Source: Acinetobacter soli
GTDB taxonomy: Bacteria; Pseudomonadota; Gammaproteobacteria; Pseudomonadales; Moraxellaceae
Length of the DNA: 64,000 nucleotides
Reading direction: 5' to 3'
Assembly: GCF_000760595.1 (NCBI RefSeq)
Contig: NZ_BBNM01000014.1
Span: 1 to 64,000, forward strand
Each line of letters opens with the position of its first letter. The first letter of the stretch is position 1. The notes under the pieces are model-generated. The model had not been told where the DNA came from. It did not search any database and saw only the letters and a program-made list of their open reading frames with translations. The position numbers and the translations under genes were made by a program. Below are positions 11,385 to 20,880 of this stretch, piece by piece.

Positions 11385-12887
11385 GTGTCGAGCCAAGAAA
11401 AACCAAAAGCCACATACGAACAAGCGACCGCAATTGACAATGCCCGTTTGGGTGAATCGTTTAAGGTGATTGCCTATGCAGGCACAGGAAAAACCACCAC
11501 CTTGCAAATGATCAGTGATGCCATGCCTGCACGGCGTGGCATGTATCTGGCTTTTAACAAAGCCATTGCCAGTGAGGCACAGCAAAAGTTTCATCGACAA
11601 GTGGATTGCAGAACCTTTCATTCATTGGCATTTCGTAGTGTGCCACGCGGCGTTACCGATAAACTTCGCTTACCACGACTCAGCCCCAGCTTTATGGCCA
11701 AGGATTATCGGCTTGAGCCGATTACTTTACGTCGACTGATGGGCGGGCGTTACGAAAAATATGTGCTGATGCCCAGTCGTCTAGCCAGTTTAGTGGCCAA
11801 CACGGTCAGTTACTTTTGCTCGACCAACTCGCAATATCCTGCACCTCGACATATTCAGGCACCGAGCTGGCTGCATCCCGATGACATCGATCAGCTTCAA
11901 CAGCATCTTTATCCGGCAGTTGAGCGGCGCTGGCTAGAATCGATTGATCCACAGCATCAGGCGGGTATCGGGCACGATATCTACCTCAAGCTCTGGGCGT
12001 TATCAAATCCCGTCATTCCAGCCGATTATGTGCTATTTGATGAAGCACAAGATGCCGATCCACTCATGCTCGGCATCTTGCTCAAACAACGTAGTACCCA
12101 AGTGATTTATGTAGGGGATGCGCATCAGCAAATTTATGCTTGGCGCGGTGCAGTCAATGCCATGCAACAACTGCCCTTGCCTGAGTCACGCCTGACCACC
12201 TCGTTTCGCTTTGGCGAAAGTATTGCCGATATTGCCAATCATCTGCTGCATGGACTGAATGAAACCATCCCGCTGCTGGGCAATCCCGAACTGAATTCAA
12301 AAGTCGTCAACAAACCGCATACCAAACAGCGTGATGCGATTTTGTGCAGAACCAATGCCCGTGCCATGGAGTTACTCCTCTCTGGTCTGGTTCATGGCGA
12401 TAAAGTCAGCCTGCAAGCCGATCACAATAAACTCAATCGCTTTGTCGATGCGGCCAGCCAGCTCAAACAGGGCAAACGTGTGACCGACGTTCCAGAGCTG
12501 GCATGGTTCAATTCATGGCATGATGTACATGAATATTGTGAAACCAATGATGGCAGTGACATTAAGCCTTTGGTGAAACTGGTCGATGACCACGGTACAG
12601 CCCCTCTCAAAAAGGCATTATCCAAGATTACGCCGATTGAGCAAGCAGACTATGTGATCTCAACGGCACATAAAGCCAAAGGTCTTGAGTGGAACCGTGT
12701 GCATATTGAAGACGACTACCAATTTAAAATTAACAATTTAGAGCATAAAATTACAGATGAAGAACTTCGTCTGCTCTATGTGGCTTGTACCCGTGCTAAA
12801 GTAAGTTTGAACATCCATCATATTTATGATCTTGTGCAACAGCTCAAGTTACGCTCGTCACAGCGCTTGAGTACATCTGTCGTATAG
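11385..12887 (+). CDS. Short UvrD/PcrA-like superfamily 1 helicase
   Basis: A 500-residue SF1 helicase starting at GTG, 9 bases after hisIE. Motif I is AYAGTGKTTT (about residues 30–39), followed by MYLAFNKAIASEAQ. Motif II is FDEAQDAD (218–225), motif III GDAHQQIYAWRGA, the motif V region STAHKAKGLEW, and motif VI LLYVACTRAK. It lacks the large 1B/2B insertions of full-length UvrD (about 720 residues) and resembles the short FBH1-like and GajB-like helicases. It is probably an ATP-driven 3'–5' DNA translocase in repair, recombination or defence. It is 14 bases upstream of an SMC/RecF-like ATPase and likely co-expressed with it. Confidence 0.88.
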   Translation: MSSQEKPKATYEQATAIDNARLGESFKVIAYAGTGKTTTLQMISDAMPARRGMYLAFNKAIASEAQQKFHRQVDCRTFHSLAFRSVPRGVTDKLRLPRLSPSFMAKDYRLEPITLRRLMGGRYEKYVLMPSRLASLVANTVSYFCSTNSQYPAPRHIQAPSWLHPDDIDQLQQHLYPAVERRWLESIDPQHQAGIGHDIYLKLWALSNPVIPADYVLFDEAQDADPLMLGILLKQRSTQVIYVGDAHQQIYAWRGAVNAMQQLPLPESRLTTSFRFGESIADIANHLLHGLNETIPLLGNPELNSKVVNKPHTKQRDAILCRTNARAMELLLSGLVHGDKVSLQADHNKLNRFVDAASQLKQGKRVTDVPELAWFNSWHDVHEYCETNDGSDIKPLVKLVDDHGTAPLKKALSKITPIEQADYVISTAHKAKGLEWNRVHIEDDYQFKINNLEHKITDEELRLLYVACTRAKVSLNIHHIYDLVQQLKLRSSQRLSTSVV

Positions 12888-12901
12888 AGAGTGAGCCACT
12901 G

Positions 12902-14272
12902 ATGAAGCTAAAATCGATCCGTCTCAAACATATTGGTCCATTTCAAAACCTTGACGTACAGTTCGATTACGCTCAAAAGCCCGTCACATTGATTCTGGGT
13001 GAGCATTCATCAGGTAAAACCACGCTGCTCAAGCATCTTTTTCAGGCGCTCAGTTGGTTTCCTGCACGCTTTAAAGACGCGCGTGCTGCCGGCATTGTCA
13101 TGCAAGATCAAGATATCAGCTTTCAAAAAACGCAGGCAAAAATTCAATTGGATGTCCAATTTCCTGCTGAAATAGGTGTGATCACAGAAAGCAGCGATGT
13201 ACAACAATACGACGCTCACGGATGCACATGGCGACTATTTAAAACCTTATCGGCCAGTGGGACAGGCATCAGTCAAGTTGATACGCAACAACTTGAACAA
13301 CTGGTTAGTCTTTATCAGCACGCCATACATCAAGATCCCTTACAAGGCCTGCCTCTGATCGCTTACTACCCTGCCGATCGTTTTATTCACGAAGTAAATT
13401 TACTCAGCAAAAATATTCCGGCGGTGTTTCAATCCGTTTCTGCCTATGAAACTGTGACGCCACCCTACACCACATTTGCACGCTTTTTTGAATGGTTGCG
13501 TGAAGTCAGTGATGTTGAAAATGCTCAGGCTGCTCAGCTTCTACAACGCGTCACCCAACATGATGAAGACAGCAATGCACCACCACTTGAAGAAGTAATG
13601 TTTCATGCGCAGGCTCAATTAAAAACGCCACATTTACAAGCACTGAAAAATAGTTTGCAAATGGTTTTTCCTGAATTGACCGATCTTTATCTTGAGTATC
13701 ACCCTAAATTGCAACTTATGGTGCGCTATCAAGGGCAGCTCCTCCCTTATCAACAATTGTCTAACTCACTCAAAGTCTGGATCGCACTGGTGGGAGATGT
13801 GGTCAGACGCCTATGCTTGCTGAATCCATTTAGTCTGTACCCTTGCCTTGAAGGCGAAGGGATTTTGATGATCGACCATATCGATGCACAGCTGGACCAT
13901 CAGCTTTCGCATGAAATATTAAAGCGTCTGAGTCGAGCCTTTCCGGCCATTCAAATTATCGCGACAGGCAATCGGGACGAATTACTTGAGCATGCCAGCG
14001 ATTATCAATCGTTGAAACTGATCCATTTTCAAATTCACACTATTGAACCCAGTGCCCCAGTACATCTTTATGATCAAATCTATAATCGACTGTTTAATCA
14101 AGCGACTGAATCGGCTCCCGATGAGTCGCCTTGCTTACTGGCTGGCACCGAGCAACTAGATGGTTTAGTGGCGCAAATTCAGTCACTTTCGCCAGAACAA
14201 AAACAGCAACTGATTCAGCTGCTCAAGCCAGATTTACCCTCAGATGAACCGCATGTTGATTCCGCACGATAA
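12902..14272 (+). CDS. AAA/SMC-RecF-like ATPase paired with the helicase
   Basis: A 456-residue ATPase of the RecF/OLD/COG3950 type. It opens with LKHIGPFQNLDVQF and has Walker A LGEHSSGKTT at about residues 32–41. A signature-like region YQQLSNSLKVWIALVGD precedes Walker B GILMIDHIDAQLD (320–332). Where this family normally has the catalytic glutamate after the Walker B aspartate, the protein has His326. The D-loop also departs from the usual HLHP. No TOPRIM or HNH domain is visible; the C-terminal 60 residues look like a helical tail. The role is unknown; the tight linkage with the upstream helicase suggests a shared DNA transaction. Confidence 0.82.
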   Translation: MKLKSIRLKHIGPFQNLDVQFDYAQKPVTLILGEHSSGKTTLLKHLFQALSWFPARFKDARAAGIVMQDQDISFQKTQAKIQLDVQFPAEIGVITESSDVQQYDAHGCTWRLFKTLSASGTGISQVDTQQLEQLVSLYQHAIHQDPLQGLPLIAYYPADRFIHEVNLLSKNIPAVFQSVSAYETVTPPYTTFARFFEWLREVSDVENAQAAQLLQRVTQHDEDSNAPPLEEVMFHAQAQLKTPHLQALKNSLQMVFPELTDLYLEYHPKLQLMVRYQGQLLPYQQLSNSLKVWIALVGDVVRRLCLLNPFSLYPCLEGEGILMIDHIDAQLDHQLSHEILKRLSRAFPAIQIIATGNRDELLEHASDYQSLKLIHFQIHTIEPSAPVHLYDQIYNRLFNQATESAPDESPCLLAGTEQLDGLVAQIQSLSPEQKQQLIQLLKPDLPSDEPHVDSAR

Positions 14273-14597
14273 ATAGGCTGAATAATTAACAAATTAAATC
14301 AGATTTTGTGTTACAATTGAAATTACCTATCAATGAAAATCACTATCTTAGCCTGAAGTCTTCATTTAAGTCTTTGATAATGTTATTTTCATGTAAGCGT
14401 TGAGGTGTGTTTATTTTCTATCCTGTATACTGCTTTGGATAGTTTTATTTTGTTTTTTCAAGTTGCGCAATACAGCTTGTTTTTTCCTTGCTTTGTTCTA
14501 TTTTGGTTTTTAAGTGATCAATATTTGGAAGGCTCTTTGTCATCCTAGACCGCTTAAAAGATAAGATTCACGTTTAGGCTGCGGCCTAACTCATGAC
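14273..14597. other. Intergenic region upstream of the Mrp operon
   Basis: A 325-base gap that must hold the promoter of the antiporter operon. A TATACT at 14426–14431 could be a −10 box, but no well-spaced −35 accompanies it. No gene or terminator is clear. The Shine-Dalgarno before 14598 is weak. Confidence 0.5.
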
Positions 14598-17441
14598 ATG
14601 GATACCAGCGTGTTACCGATCATTATCTTATTACCGTTAATATTAGGCACAACACTTGTCTTATTTCTGCAGCGATTTTCTCGAGGGATCACCGCACTCG
14701 GTGCCATTGGGGTCAGTCTCGCCAGTTTCAGTTTGCTCTTGACCCAAGCTCAGGCGGTATTTAGTGGTGCCGTTGTTCAGCAAAGCTGGGCATGGCTACC
14801 TCAACTTGGAATCAATCTCAGTTTTCGTCTCGATGCGTTGGGCTTGCTGTTTAGCCTCCTCATTACCGGCATCGGTACACTGATTTACATCTATGCATAT
14901 TATTACCTGAGCGCCAAAAATTCCCTCTCCAAGCTGTATATGTTGCTGATGATTTTTATGGCAGCCATGCTGGGAATTTCACTTTCCAATAACCTCATTC
15001 TGCTCCTGATTTTTTGGGAATTGACCAGTATTTCATCTTTTTTACTGGTGGGATATTGGGGGAATTACGAAGCGGCACAGCGTGGCTCACGTATGGCACT
15101 TACCATTACAGGTATGGGCGGTCTTGCGATGCTGGGTGGATTTATTTTGCTGGGTCAAATCGCAGGAACTTATCAGATTGATCAACTGCTCGGAATGAAA
15201 GAGCTGATTCAATCACATAGCCTGTTTGTACCGGCTTTGCTGCTGATTCTACTGGGTGCATTTACCAAAAGCGCGCAGTTCCCGTTTCACTTCTGGTTAC
15301 CCAATGCCATGGCAGCCCCTACACCTGTCTCGGCCTATTTGCATTCTGCAACCATGGTGAAGGCAGGAATTTTCCTGCTGGCACGTTTGGCCCCAATTTT
15401 TGTGGGTGCAGCGCTGTATCATAATATCGTGACGTTTGTCGGCCTATTTACCTTATGTATGGCTGCTTTCTTTGCGATTTTTAAAGAAGATCTAAAAGGT
15501 CTTTTAGCATATTCCACCATCAGCCACTTAGGGCTTATTGTGTGTTTGCTCGGTATCGGATCACCGCTTGCGGTGGCTGCGGCGATTTTTCACATCATTA
15601 ACCATGCCACCTTTAAAGCAGCGCTGTTTATGATCGCGGGAATTATAGACCACGAAACCCAAACACGTGATTTACGCAAACTCAGCGGAATTTGGCAAAT
15701 GCTGCCTTTTACCGGCACCCTGACCATGATCACTGCCGCTTCGATGGCTGGCGTCCCACTCACCAATGGCTTTATCTCTAAAGAAATGTTCTTTACCGAG
15801 TTGGTGGCCAATCTTTCGGGTGGTGCGCTGATCTTCTCGATTATCGTGGCAACACTGGCGGGTATTTTTGCCGTGAGTTACTCGATTCGACTGGTACACG
15901 GCGTATTTTTTGATGGTCCAATCGGCAGTAAAGTTCCCAATAAAAATGCACATGAACCACCAATCGGCATGCGTTTACCTGCAATCTTGCTGGCAACTTT
16001 GTGTATTTTAGTCGGTATTTTACCGGCGCTCTTGGTCGAAAACATTGTTAATCAAACCACCCGTGCAAGCCTGATGACACCAGATTTTGCAGGAAGTCAT
16101 CTGGCAATTTGGCATGGTTTTAATCTGCCACTGCTGATGAGTGTCATCGCACTGGTAGGTGGGGCATTGTTTTATTTTGCACTTGCAAAAGGTCAGCGCT
16201 TGCGCGATATCGATTTAGACCCTTATTTGGGGCGCTTGCAAGGGCGTGAGCTGTTTGATCGTTTCCTTCATTATTTATTGTTGGGCAGTCGTAAAATCAA
16301 GCTCAGCACAGAAACCGGATCATTACAGCTTTATCTGTTTTGGATTTTACTTTTTAGCATTGCCATTGTCGCCACACCTCTGGTGAATCAGGGCTTGACC
16401 ACAGGAACACGTGAGCTGTTACTGGCACCGTGGGCTGCTGTGGTGTTATGGCTGGTACTTTTCTGTGCCTGCTGGATGATGATCTGGTTCCATCATGAAC
16501 GAATCAAAGCTGTCTTGATCAGCGGTGCGATTGGCTTGGTGGTGACCATGGTATTTGTCGGCCTTTCTGCACCTGACCTTGCCTTGACCCAAATTACCGT
16601 CGATGTGGTGACCACAGTGTTATTGCTGATGAGTTTGTCGTTGCTACCACAACTTACACCGTATGAATCCAAACGTACGCGTCGCTGGCGCGATGCCAGT
16701 ATCGCGATTTTGGGTGGTGCTGGGGTGGGCTGGATTGCATGGCTGATTCTAACGCGTGATCACAATTCAATTTCATGGTTCTTCTTACAACAATCGCTTC
16801 CACTTGGCGGCGGTTCAAACGTGGTCAACGTTATTCTGGTCGATTTCCGTGGCTTCGATACCTTCGGTGAAATCACGGTACTCGGAATTGCTGCCTTGGG
16901 TGCACTGTGCCTCATGGATGGCATGCGAATCCACGGCACCAGCGTGACACCAGGTCTGACCTATCGTTTTAATCCCTCTCCTCTCATGCTCAGAACCACA
17001 GCCTCATGGGTACTTCCTGTGGCATTGGTGGTGAGCCTGTATATCTTTTTACGTGGGCATAACTATCCTGGAGGCGGATTCATTGCTGGCTTGATTACCT
17101 CCATGGCATTGATCATTCAGTATGTTGCACAGGGTCAGGATCGCGCTGAGCGTCTATTGCAAGCCAAGTCTGGTCGCTTATATGAAATCTGGATTGGTTC
17201 AGGACTCATGATTGCAGGGCTTACGGGTTTAGCCGCATGGTACTGGTTACGTCCATTTTTGACCAGTGCGCATATTTATGTACATCCGCCACTTTTGGGA
17301 GAAATGCATCTGGCCAGTGCCGCAGCTTTTGACGTGGGCGTTTATGCCACGGTTGTGGGCGCCACCATGCTGCTGATTTCAGTCTTGGGGGATTCTCGAC
17401 ATTCCACCATGTCTGGTCCTGTTCTACGTGAAGGAGATTGA
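14598..17441 (+). CDS. mrpA: Monovalent cation/H+ antiporter subunit A (fused MrpA–MrpB)
   Basis: A 947-residue polytopic membrane protein. The N-terminal about 500 residues are a complex I ND5/NuoL-like channel, with the conserved FWELTSISSFLLVGYW and a lysine- and histidine-rich proton path (KSAQFPFHFWLPNAM, YLHSATMVKAGIFLLARL). The middle contains the MrpA C-terminal and DUF4040-type segments. The end (LVVSLYIFLRGHNYPGGGFI) is an MrpB domain. This A/B fusion defines the six-gene group-2 Mrp (Pha) systems. The complex exchanges Na+ or K+ for H+ across the inner membrane, giving salt and alkaline-pH tolerance. Confidence 0.95.
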   Translation: MDTSVLPIIILLPLILGTTLVLFLQRFSRGITALGAIGVSLASFSLLLTQAQAVFSGAVVQQSWAWLPQLGINLSFRLDALGLLFSLLITGIGTLIYIYAYYYLSAKNSLSKLYMLLMIFMAAMLGISLSNNLILLLIFWELTSISSFLLVGYWGNYEAAQRGSRMALTITGMGGLAMLGGFILLGQIAGTYQIDQLLGMKELIQSHSLFVPALLLILLGAFTKSAQFPFHFWLPNAMAAPTPVSAYLHSATMVKAGIFLLARLAPIFVGAALYHNIVTFVGLFTLCMAAFFAIFKEDLKGLLAYSTISHLGLIVCLLGIGSPLAVAAAIFHIINHATFKAALFMIAGIIDHETQTRDLRKLSGIWQMLPFTGTLTMITAASMAGVPLTNGFISKEMFFTELVANLSGGALIFSIIVATLAGIFAVSYSIRLVHGVFFDGPIGSKVPNKNAHEPPIGMRLPAILLATLCILVGILPALLVENIVNQTTRASLMTPDFAGSHLAIWHGFNLPLLMSVIALVGGALFYFALAKGQRLRDIDLDPYLGRLQGRELFDRFLHYLLLGSRKIKLSTETGSLQLYLFWILLFSIAIVATPLVNQGLTTGTRELLLAPWAAVVLWLVLFCACWMMIWFHHERIKAVLISGAIGLVVTMVFVGLSAPDLALTQITVDVVTTVLLLMSLSLLPQLTPYESKRTRRWRDASIAILGGAGVGWIAWLILTRDHNSISWFFLQQSLPLGGGSNVVNVILVDFRGFDTFGEITVLGIAALGALCLMDGMRIHGTSVTPGLTYRFNPSPLMLRTTASWVLPVALVVSLYIFLRGHNYPGGGFIAGLITSMALIIQYVAQGQDRAERLLQAKSGRLYEIWIGSGLMIAGLTGLAAWYWLRPFLTSAHIYVHPPLLGEMHLASAAAFDVGVYATVVGATMLLISVLGDSRHSTMSGPVLREGD

Positions 17442-17443
17442 CC

Positions 17444-17812
17444 ATGATAAGTCTTGAGTTTTTACTGGCCTCTGCAATCGGATTATTGGTTGCAACTGGT
17501 ATTTATTTGATTCTACGTGCGCGTACCTTTCCCGTCGTGTTGGGACTGGCCATGATTGGTTATGCTGTGAATTTATTTTTGTTTGCCATGGGACGCTTGC
17601 AGACAAACTCTCCTGCCGTACTCACCGAAACAGCCAATGTAACAGACCCCTTACCTCAGGCTTTGGTGTTGACTGCGATTGTGATTGGATTTGCGACCAC
17701 AGCCTTTGTGGTGCAATTGGCCATCCGCAGTCGTTATGAGTCTGGAACCGATCATGTCGATTCAAAAGAAGATCCATCGCTGAACTATGACCCGCGTGAG
17801 GACAAGCCATAA
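17444..17812 (+). CDS. mrpC: Cation/H+ antiporter subunit C (MrpC/PhaC)
   Basis: A 122-residue NuoK-like subunit with three membrane helices (for example VVLGLAMIGYAVNLFLFAMG). ATG 17444 is chosen because AAGGAG at 17431–17436 is optimally spaced from it; a TTG at 17438 overlapping subunit A is the alternative. The stop codon overlaps the start of subunit D (TAATG), which implies translational coupling. Confidence 0.95.
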   Translation: MISLEFLLASAIGLLVATGIYLILRARTFPVVLGLAMIGYAVNLFLFAMGRLQTNSPAVLTETANVTDPLPQALVLTAIVIGFATTAFVVQLAIRSRYESGTDHVDSKEDPSLNYDPREDKP

Positions 17813-19620
17813 TGTTTGATTTTATGACCTTCTGGCATGCTCATGCGCCAATCATGAGTATTTTAATTCCGGCTTTTACTGCATTTGCACTCATTTTGTT
17901 GGGGAATCCCGGATCCGGCGCTTTAGATCACGATCCGCGCCAACCATGGCGTCGCGGCATCAGTTTAGTTTCAATCTTGTTGAGTCTGGCAACCGCGATT
18001 AGTTATTTCATGATCGCCAATACCGGCCAGATTACGGTTTATCAACTCGGAGAATGGTCGGCACCGTTTGGCATTGTGTTGATTCTGGATCGCTTGTCTG
18101 CATTCATGCTGTTGCTTACTTATGCCCTTGCTGCACCTGTACTGTGGTTTGCCAGCAAAGAGTGGGATGCGCGTGGTCGTTATTTCCATACCATGTTTCA
18201 TTTTTTACTCATGGGCGTGTCCGGGGCATTTTTAACGGGCGACTTATTCAACCTGTTTGTCTTTTTTGAAGTTTTGCTGTTGGCATCGTATGTACTGCTG
18301 TTACATACACAAGGCAAAGCGCGATTTCAATTGGGAATACATTACGTCACCATCAACTTGCTGGCTTCTGCACTATTTTTGATTGGCCTCGGGATGATTT
18401 ATGGCAGTGTCGGCAGTCTCAATATGGCGGATGTGGCGCGCTTAATGCCAATTCTTGAGCCTGATGCACACAAACTTGCAGCAGCGGGTGGCTTATTGTT
18501 ATTTGTGGTTTTTGGAATTAAAGCAGCCATGCTTCCCGTTGGATTTTGGCTACCGAAAACCTATGCTGTGGCCACAACGCCCGTCGCTGCAATTTTCACC
18601 ATTATGACCAAAGTGGGGATTTATGCCATTTTACGTGTTAATGGTACGGTATTTGATGACACCTTCTCACAAGCGATGTTACAGCAATGGCTACTGCCAA
18701 TTGGCCTGATCACCTCCATTTATGGTGTGATTGGCGCTATTGGAGCAGATCGTTTACGTCGCTTTATCGGGTTTATGATCTTATCGTCGGTCGGTACATT
18801 ACTGATTGCCATTGCCATGGCCAACACGCAAGCATGGGCTGCAGCACTGTATTATATGGTGCATAGCACCCTGATTGCAGCAGCATTTTATCTGTTTTCA
18901 GGCTGGATTACTGCGCAACGTGGTGAGTTTAAGGATCACCTTAAAATTGCGCCGCAAATGAAACAAGACAAGCTACTCTCGATTGTTTATCTACTGATTG
19001 CACTCATGCTTGCAGGCCTACCCCCGTTTAGTGGGTTCCTTGGTAAAGTCTTTATTTTACAGGCCACAGCACAGTCGGCGCATCAGGGCTGGATTATTGC
19101 CATTATTTTGATCGTGAGTTTGCTCAGTATTATTGCACTGACTCGTGTGGGCTTTGTGCTGTTTTGGCGCTCAAGCCGTCCTGAGCAAGATCCAACACAA
19201 CCAGAATATGTACGTTATCAGGCTTTACCTGACCGTGCTCCGGCACGCAACAACATCACGATTTATGTGTTTTTAAGTATTTTAACGGCTTACGTCGTTT
19301 TTGCATCGCCCATTCAGCAATACACGCAAGCGACTGCCGAGCAAATACGTGATCGCTCTTTGTATATCGATCAGGTATTGAAAAAAGATCGTGAAGGCCA
19401 AGTGATTAGCATTCAAGCTTTTGATCCAACCTATTTGCCGGAAACCAAATATGGCGGAGAAGCGCCGGATGCCAATGCACACTATATTCCGTATGTTTTG
19501 TCGCCAAATAGTTTAAACGGTGAACATATCTCGTCTTATAAACTGCGCCAGATTGAACAGCAGCTTAAAAACGAGCAAGTTGCACCAAGTGATGCCCAAC
19601 TCAAACCAATGGAGCAATAG
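17812..19620 (+). CDS. mrpD: Cation/H+ antiporter subunit D (MrpD/PhaD)
   Basis: A 602-residue NuoN/NuoM-like antiporter subunit with about 14 membrane segments. Family hallmarks include FVFFEVLLLASYVLLLH and GIKAAMLPVGFWLPKTYA, which carries the conserved lysine of the proton path. A hydrophilic C-terminal tail of about 100 residues extends beyond the membrane core. Its start overlaps the stop of subunit C. Confidence 0.95.
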   Translation: MFDFMTFWHAHAPIMSILIPAFTAFALILLGNPGSGALDHDPRQPWRRGISLVSILLSLATAISYFMIANTGQITVYQLGEWSAPFGIVLILDRLSAFMLLLTYALAAPVLWFASKEWDARGRYFHTMFHFLLMGVSGAFLTGDLFNLFVFFEVLLLASYVLLLHTQGKARFQLGIHYVTINLLASALFLIGLGMIYGSVGSLNMADVARLMPILEPDAHKLAAAGGLLLFVVFGIKAAMLPVGFWLPKTYAVATTPVAAIFTIMTKVGIYAILRVNGTVFDDTFSQAMLQQWLLPIGLITSIYGVIGAIGADRLRRFIGFMILSSVGTLLIAIAMANTQAWAAALYYMVHSTLIAAAFYLFSGWITAQRGEFKDHLKIAPQMKQDKLLSIVYLLIALMLAGLPPFSGFLGKVFILQATAQSAHQGWIIAIILIVSLLSIIALTRVGFVLFWRSSRPEQDPTQPEYVRYQALPDRAPARNNITIYVFLSILTAYVVFASPIQQYTQATAEQIRDRSLYIDQVLKKDREGQVISIQAFDPTYLPETKYGGEAPDANAHYIPYVLSPNSLNGEHISSYKLRQIEQQLKNEQVAPSDAQLKPMEQ

Positions 19621-19622
19621 AG

Positions 19623-20150
19623 ATGAAAAAAGATTCTTTACTTGAACGTTGGTTTCCTCATCCATTTGTTTCAGTGATTGTAGTATTGAGCTGGCTCATG
19701 CTGTCGCATAGCGTGGAGTTTGGACATCTGCTCTTGGCAGCTTTACTGGGTATTTTTATTCCACGAATGATGCGTCCGTTTATCAAACGTACGCCGCACA
19801 TTCACTGGACGCTGGCCATCAAGCTGGTTTTTGTGGTGCTTTGGGATATCGTAATCTCCAACATTCGCGTCGCCAAATTGGTGCTAGGGCCAACCGATCG
19901 TTTGTGTCCCAAATGGTATCGTGTACCGCTAGAAACCCAGCATGAACAGGTGAACAGTTTGCTGGCGATGATTATTACCACCACACCTGGCACCGTATCT
20001 GCGGGTATTGATCAGGAACGTGGTGATATTCTGGTGCATTCACTCAGCACAGACGATACTGAGCTGGATATTCAAGATATTAAAGATCGCTACGAAAAAC
20101 CGCTACTTGCCATTTTTGAGGTCGATCCAAATCAAGGAGATCGCGCATGA
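19623..20150 (+). CDS. mrpE: Cation/H+ antiporter subunit E (MrpE/PhaE)
   Basis: A 175-residue MrpE-family subunit. It has N-terminal membrane helices and the family segment LAMIITTTPGTVSAGIDQERGDILVHSL in its soluble part (motif around residues 117–145). It starts 2 bases after subunit D. The stop overlaps the ATG of subunit F (ATGA). Confidence 0.93.
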   Translation: MKKDSLLERWFPHPFVSVIVVLSWLMLSHSVEFGHLLLAALLGIFIPRMMRPFIKRTPHIHWTLAIKLVFVVLWDIVISNIRVAKLVLGPTDRLCPKWYRVPLETQHEQVNSLLAMIITTTPGTVSAGIDQERGDILVHSLSTDDTELDIQDIKDRYEKPLLAIFEVDPNQGDRA

Positions 20151-20422
20151 CCATACTTCCTTATGCTTTAGGCATCTGTTTGGTTGCCATTACGATTTCG
20201 ATGTTTCTTTGCCTGATTCGTTTGGTCATGGGGCCTTCGGTTATTGATCGACTACTGGCACTCGACACCTTGTTTTTAAATGCAACCTGCTTGGTGATTG
20301 TGCTGGGAATTTACTGGGCCACCACCAATCTGTTTGAAGGCGCATTGCTGATTGCCATGCTGGGCTTTGTTTCGACTGTCGCATTGGCACGTTATTTTAC
20401 CACTGGGCATGTCATTGACTAG
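20147..20422 (+). CDS. mrpF: Cation/H+ antiporter subunit F (MrpF/PhaF)
   Basis: A 91-residue protein with three membrane segments. It carries the MrpF signature LIRLVMGPSVIDRLLALDTL, followed by GFVSTVALARYF. It overlaps subunit E by 4 bases (ATGA coupling). Confidence 0.93.
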   Translation: MTILPYALGICLVAITISMFLCLIRLVMGPSVIDRLLALDTLFLNATCLVIVLGIYWATTNLFEGALLIAMLGFVSTVALARYFTTGHVID

Positions 20423-20431
20423 GAGCAACTC

Positions 20432-20836
20432 ATGCAATTGATCATGGAAATTCTGGTTTCGATCTTTTTATTGATTGGCGCCTTTTTTATTCTGATTGGT
20501 GGAATTGGCATGATTCGCCTGCCCGATCTATTTATGCGCCTGCATGCACCCACCAAAGCCAGTACTTTAGGTTTGGGCGGTTTTTTGATTGCCTCAATTA
20601 TTTATTCTGCATTTCATGGTCGCTTCGGCTTTGCAGAGCTGATCATTACCTTACTGGCATTTATCACAGCACCCGTTTCAGCCAACTTGATGGCACAGGC
20701 GGCATTACATTTGCGTTTACGCTCTTTAAGTGGTGAAGTGCCTGAAAGTATTAATCGTCCTTTACCGTGGGATCGCTATAAATTCGGTCAACGCTTCTCA
20801 TCGACTAAACCGCCTATGGATCCTCCCAAGGATTAA
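20432..20836 (+). CDS. mrpG: Cation/H+ antiporter subunit G (MrpG/PhaG)
   Basis: A 134-residue subunit with the MrpG core GGIGMIRLPDLFMRLHAPTK, followed by two membrane helices and a basic tail. AGGAG precedes the ATG. Last gene of the operon, closed by a hairpin shared with rbfA. Confidence 0.94.
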   Translation: MQLIMEILVSIFLLIGAFFILIGGIGMIRLPDLFMRLHAPTKASTLGLGGFLIASIIYSAFHGRFGFAELIITLLAFITAPVSANLMAQAALHLRLRSLSGEVPESINRPLPWDRYKFGQRFSSTKPPMDPPKD

Positions 20837-20846
20837 AAGCGCAGCA

Positions 20847-20880
20847 AAAAAAAGCCACCCGAAGGTGGCTTTTTTTTATT
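20847..20880. terminator. Bidirectional terminator between mrpG and rbfA
   Basis: The stem AAAGCCACC/GGTGGCTTT has a CGAA loop, with A runs on the left and T runs on the right, so it can terminate the convergent mrp and infB-rbfA transcripts. Confidence 0.92.

Noticed and set aside
11385..14272. A genuine Gabija defence system
   Set aside because: The ATPase has no TOPRIM nuclease domain, the gene order is reversed and the locus looks like core genome. Kept only as a resemblance.
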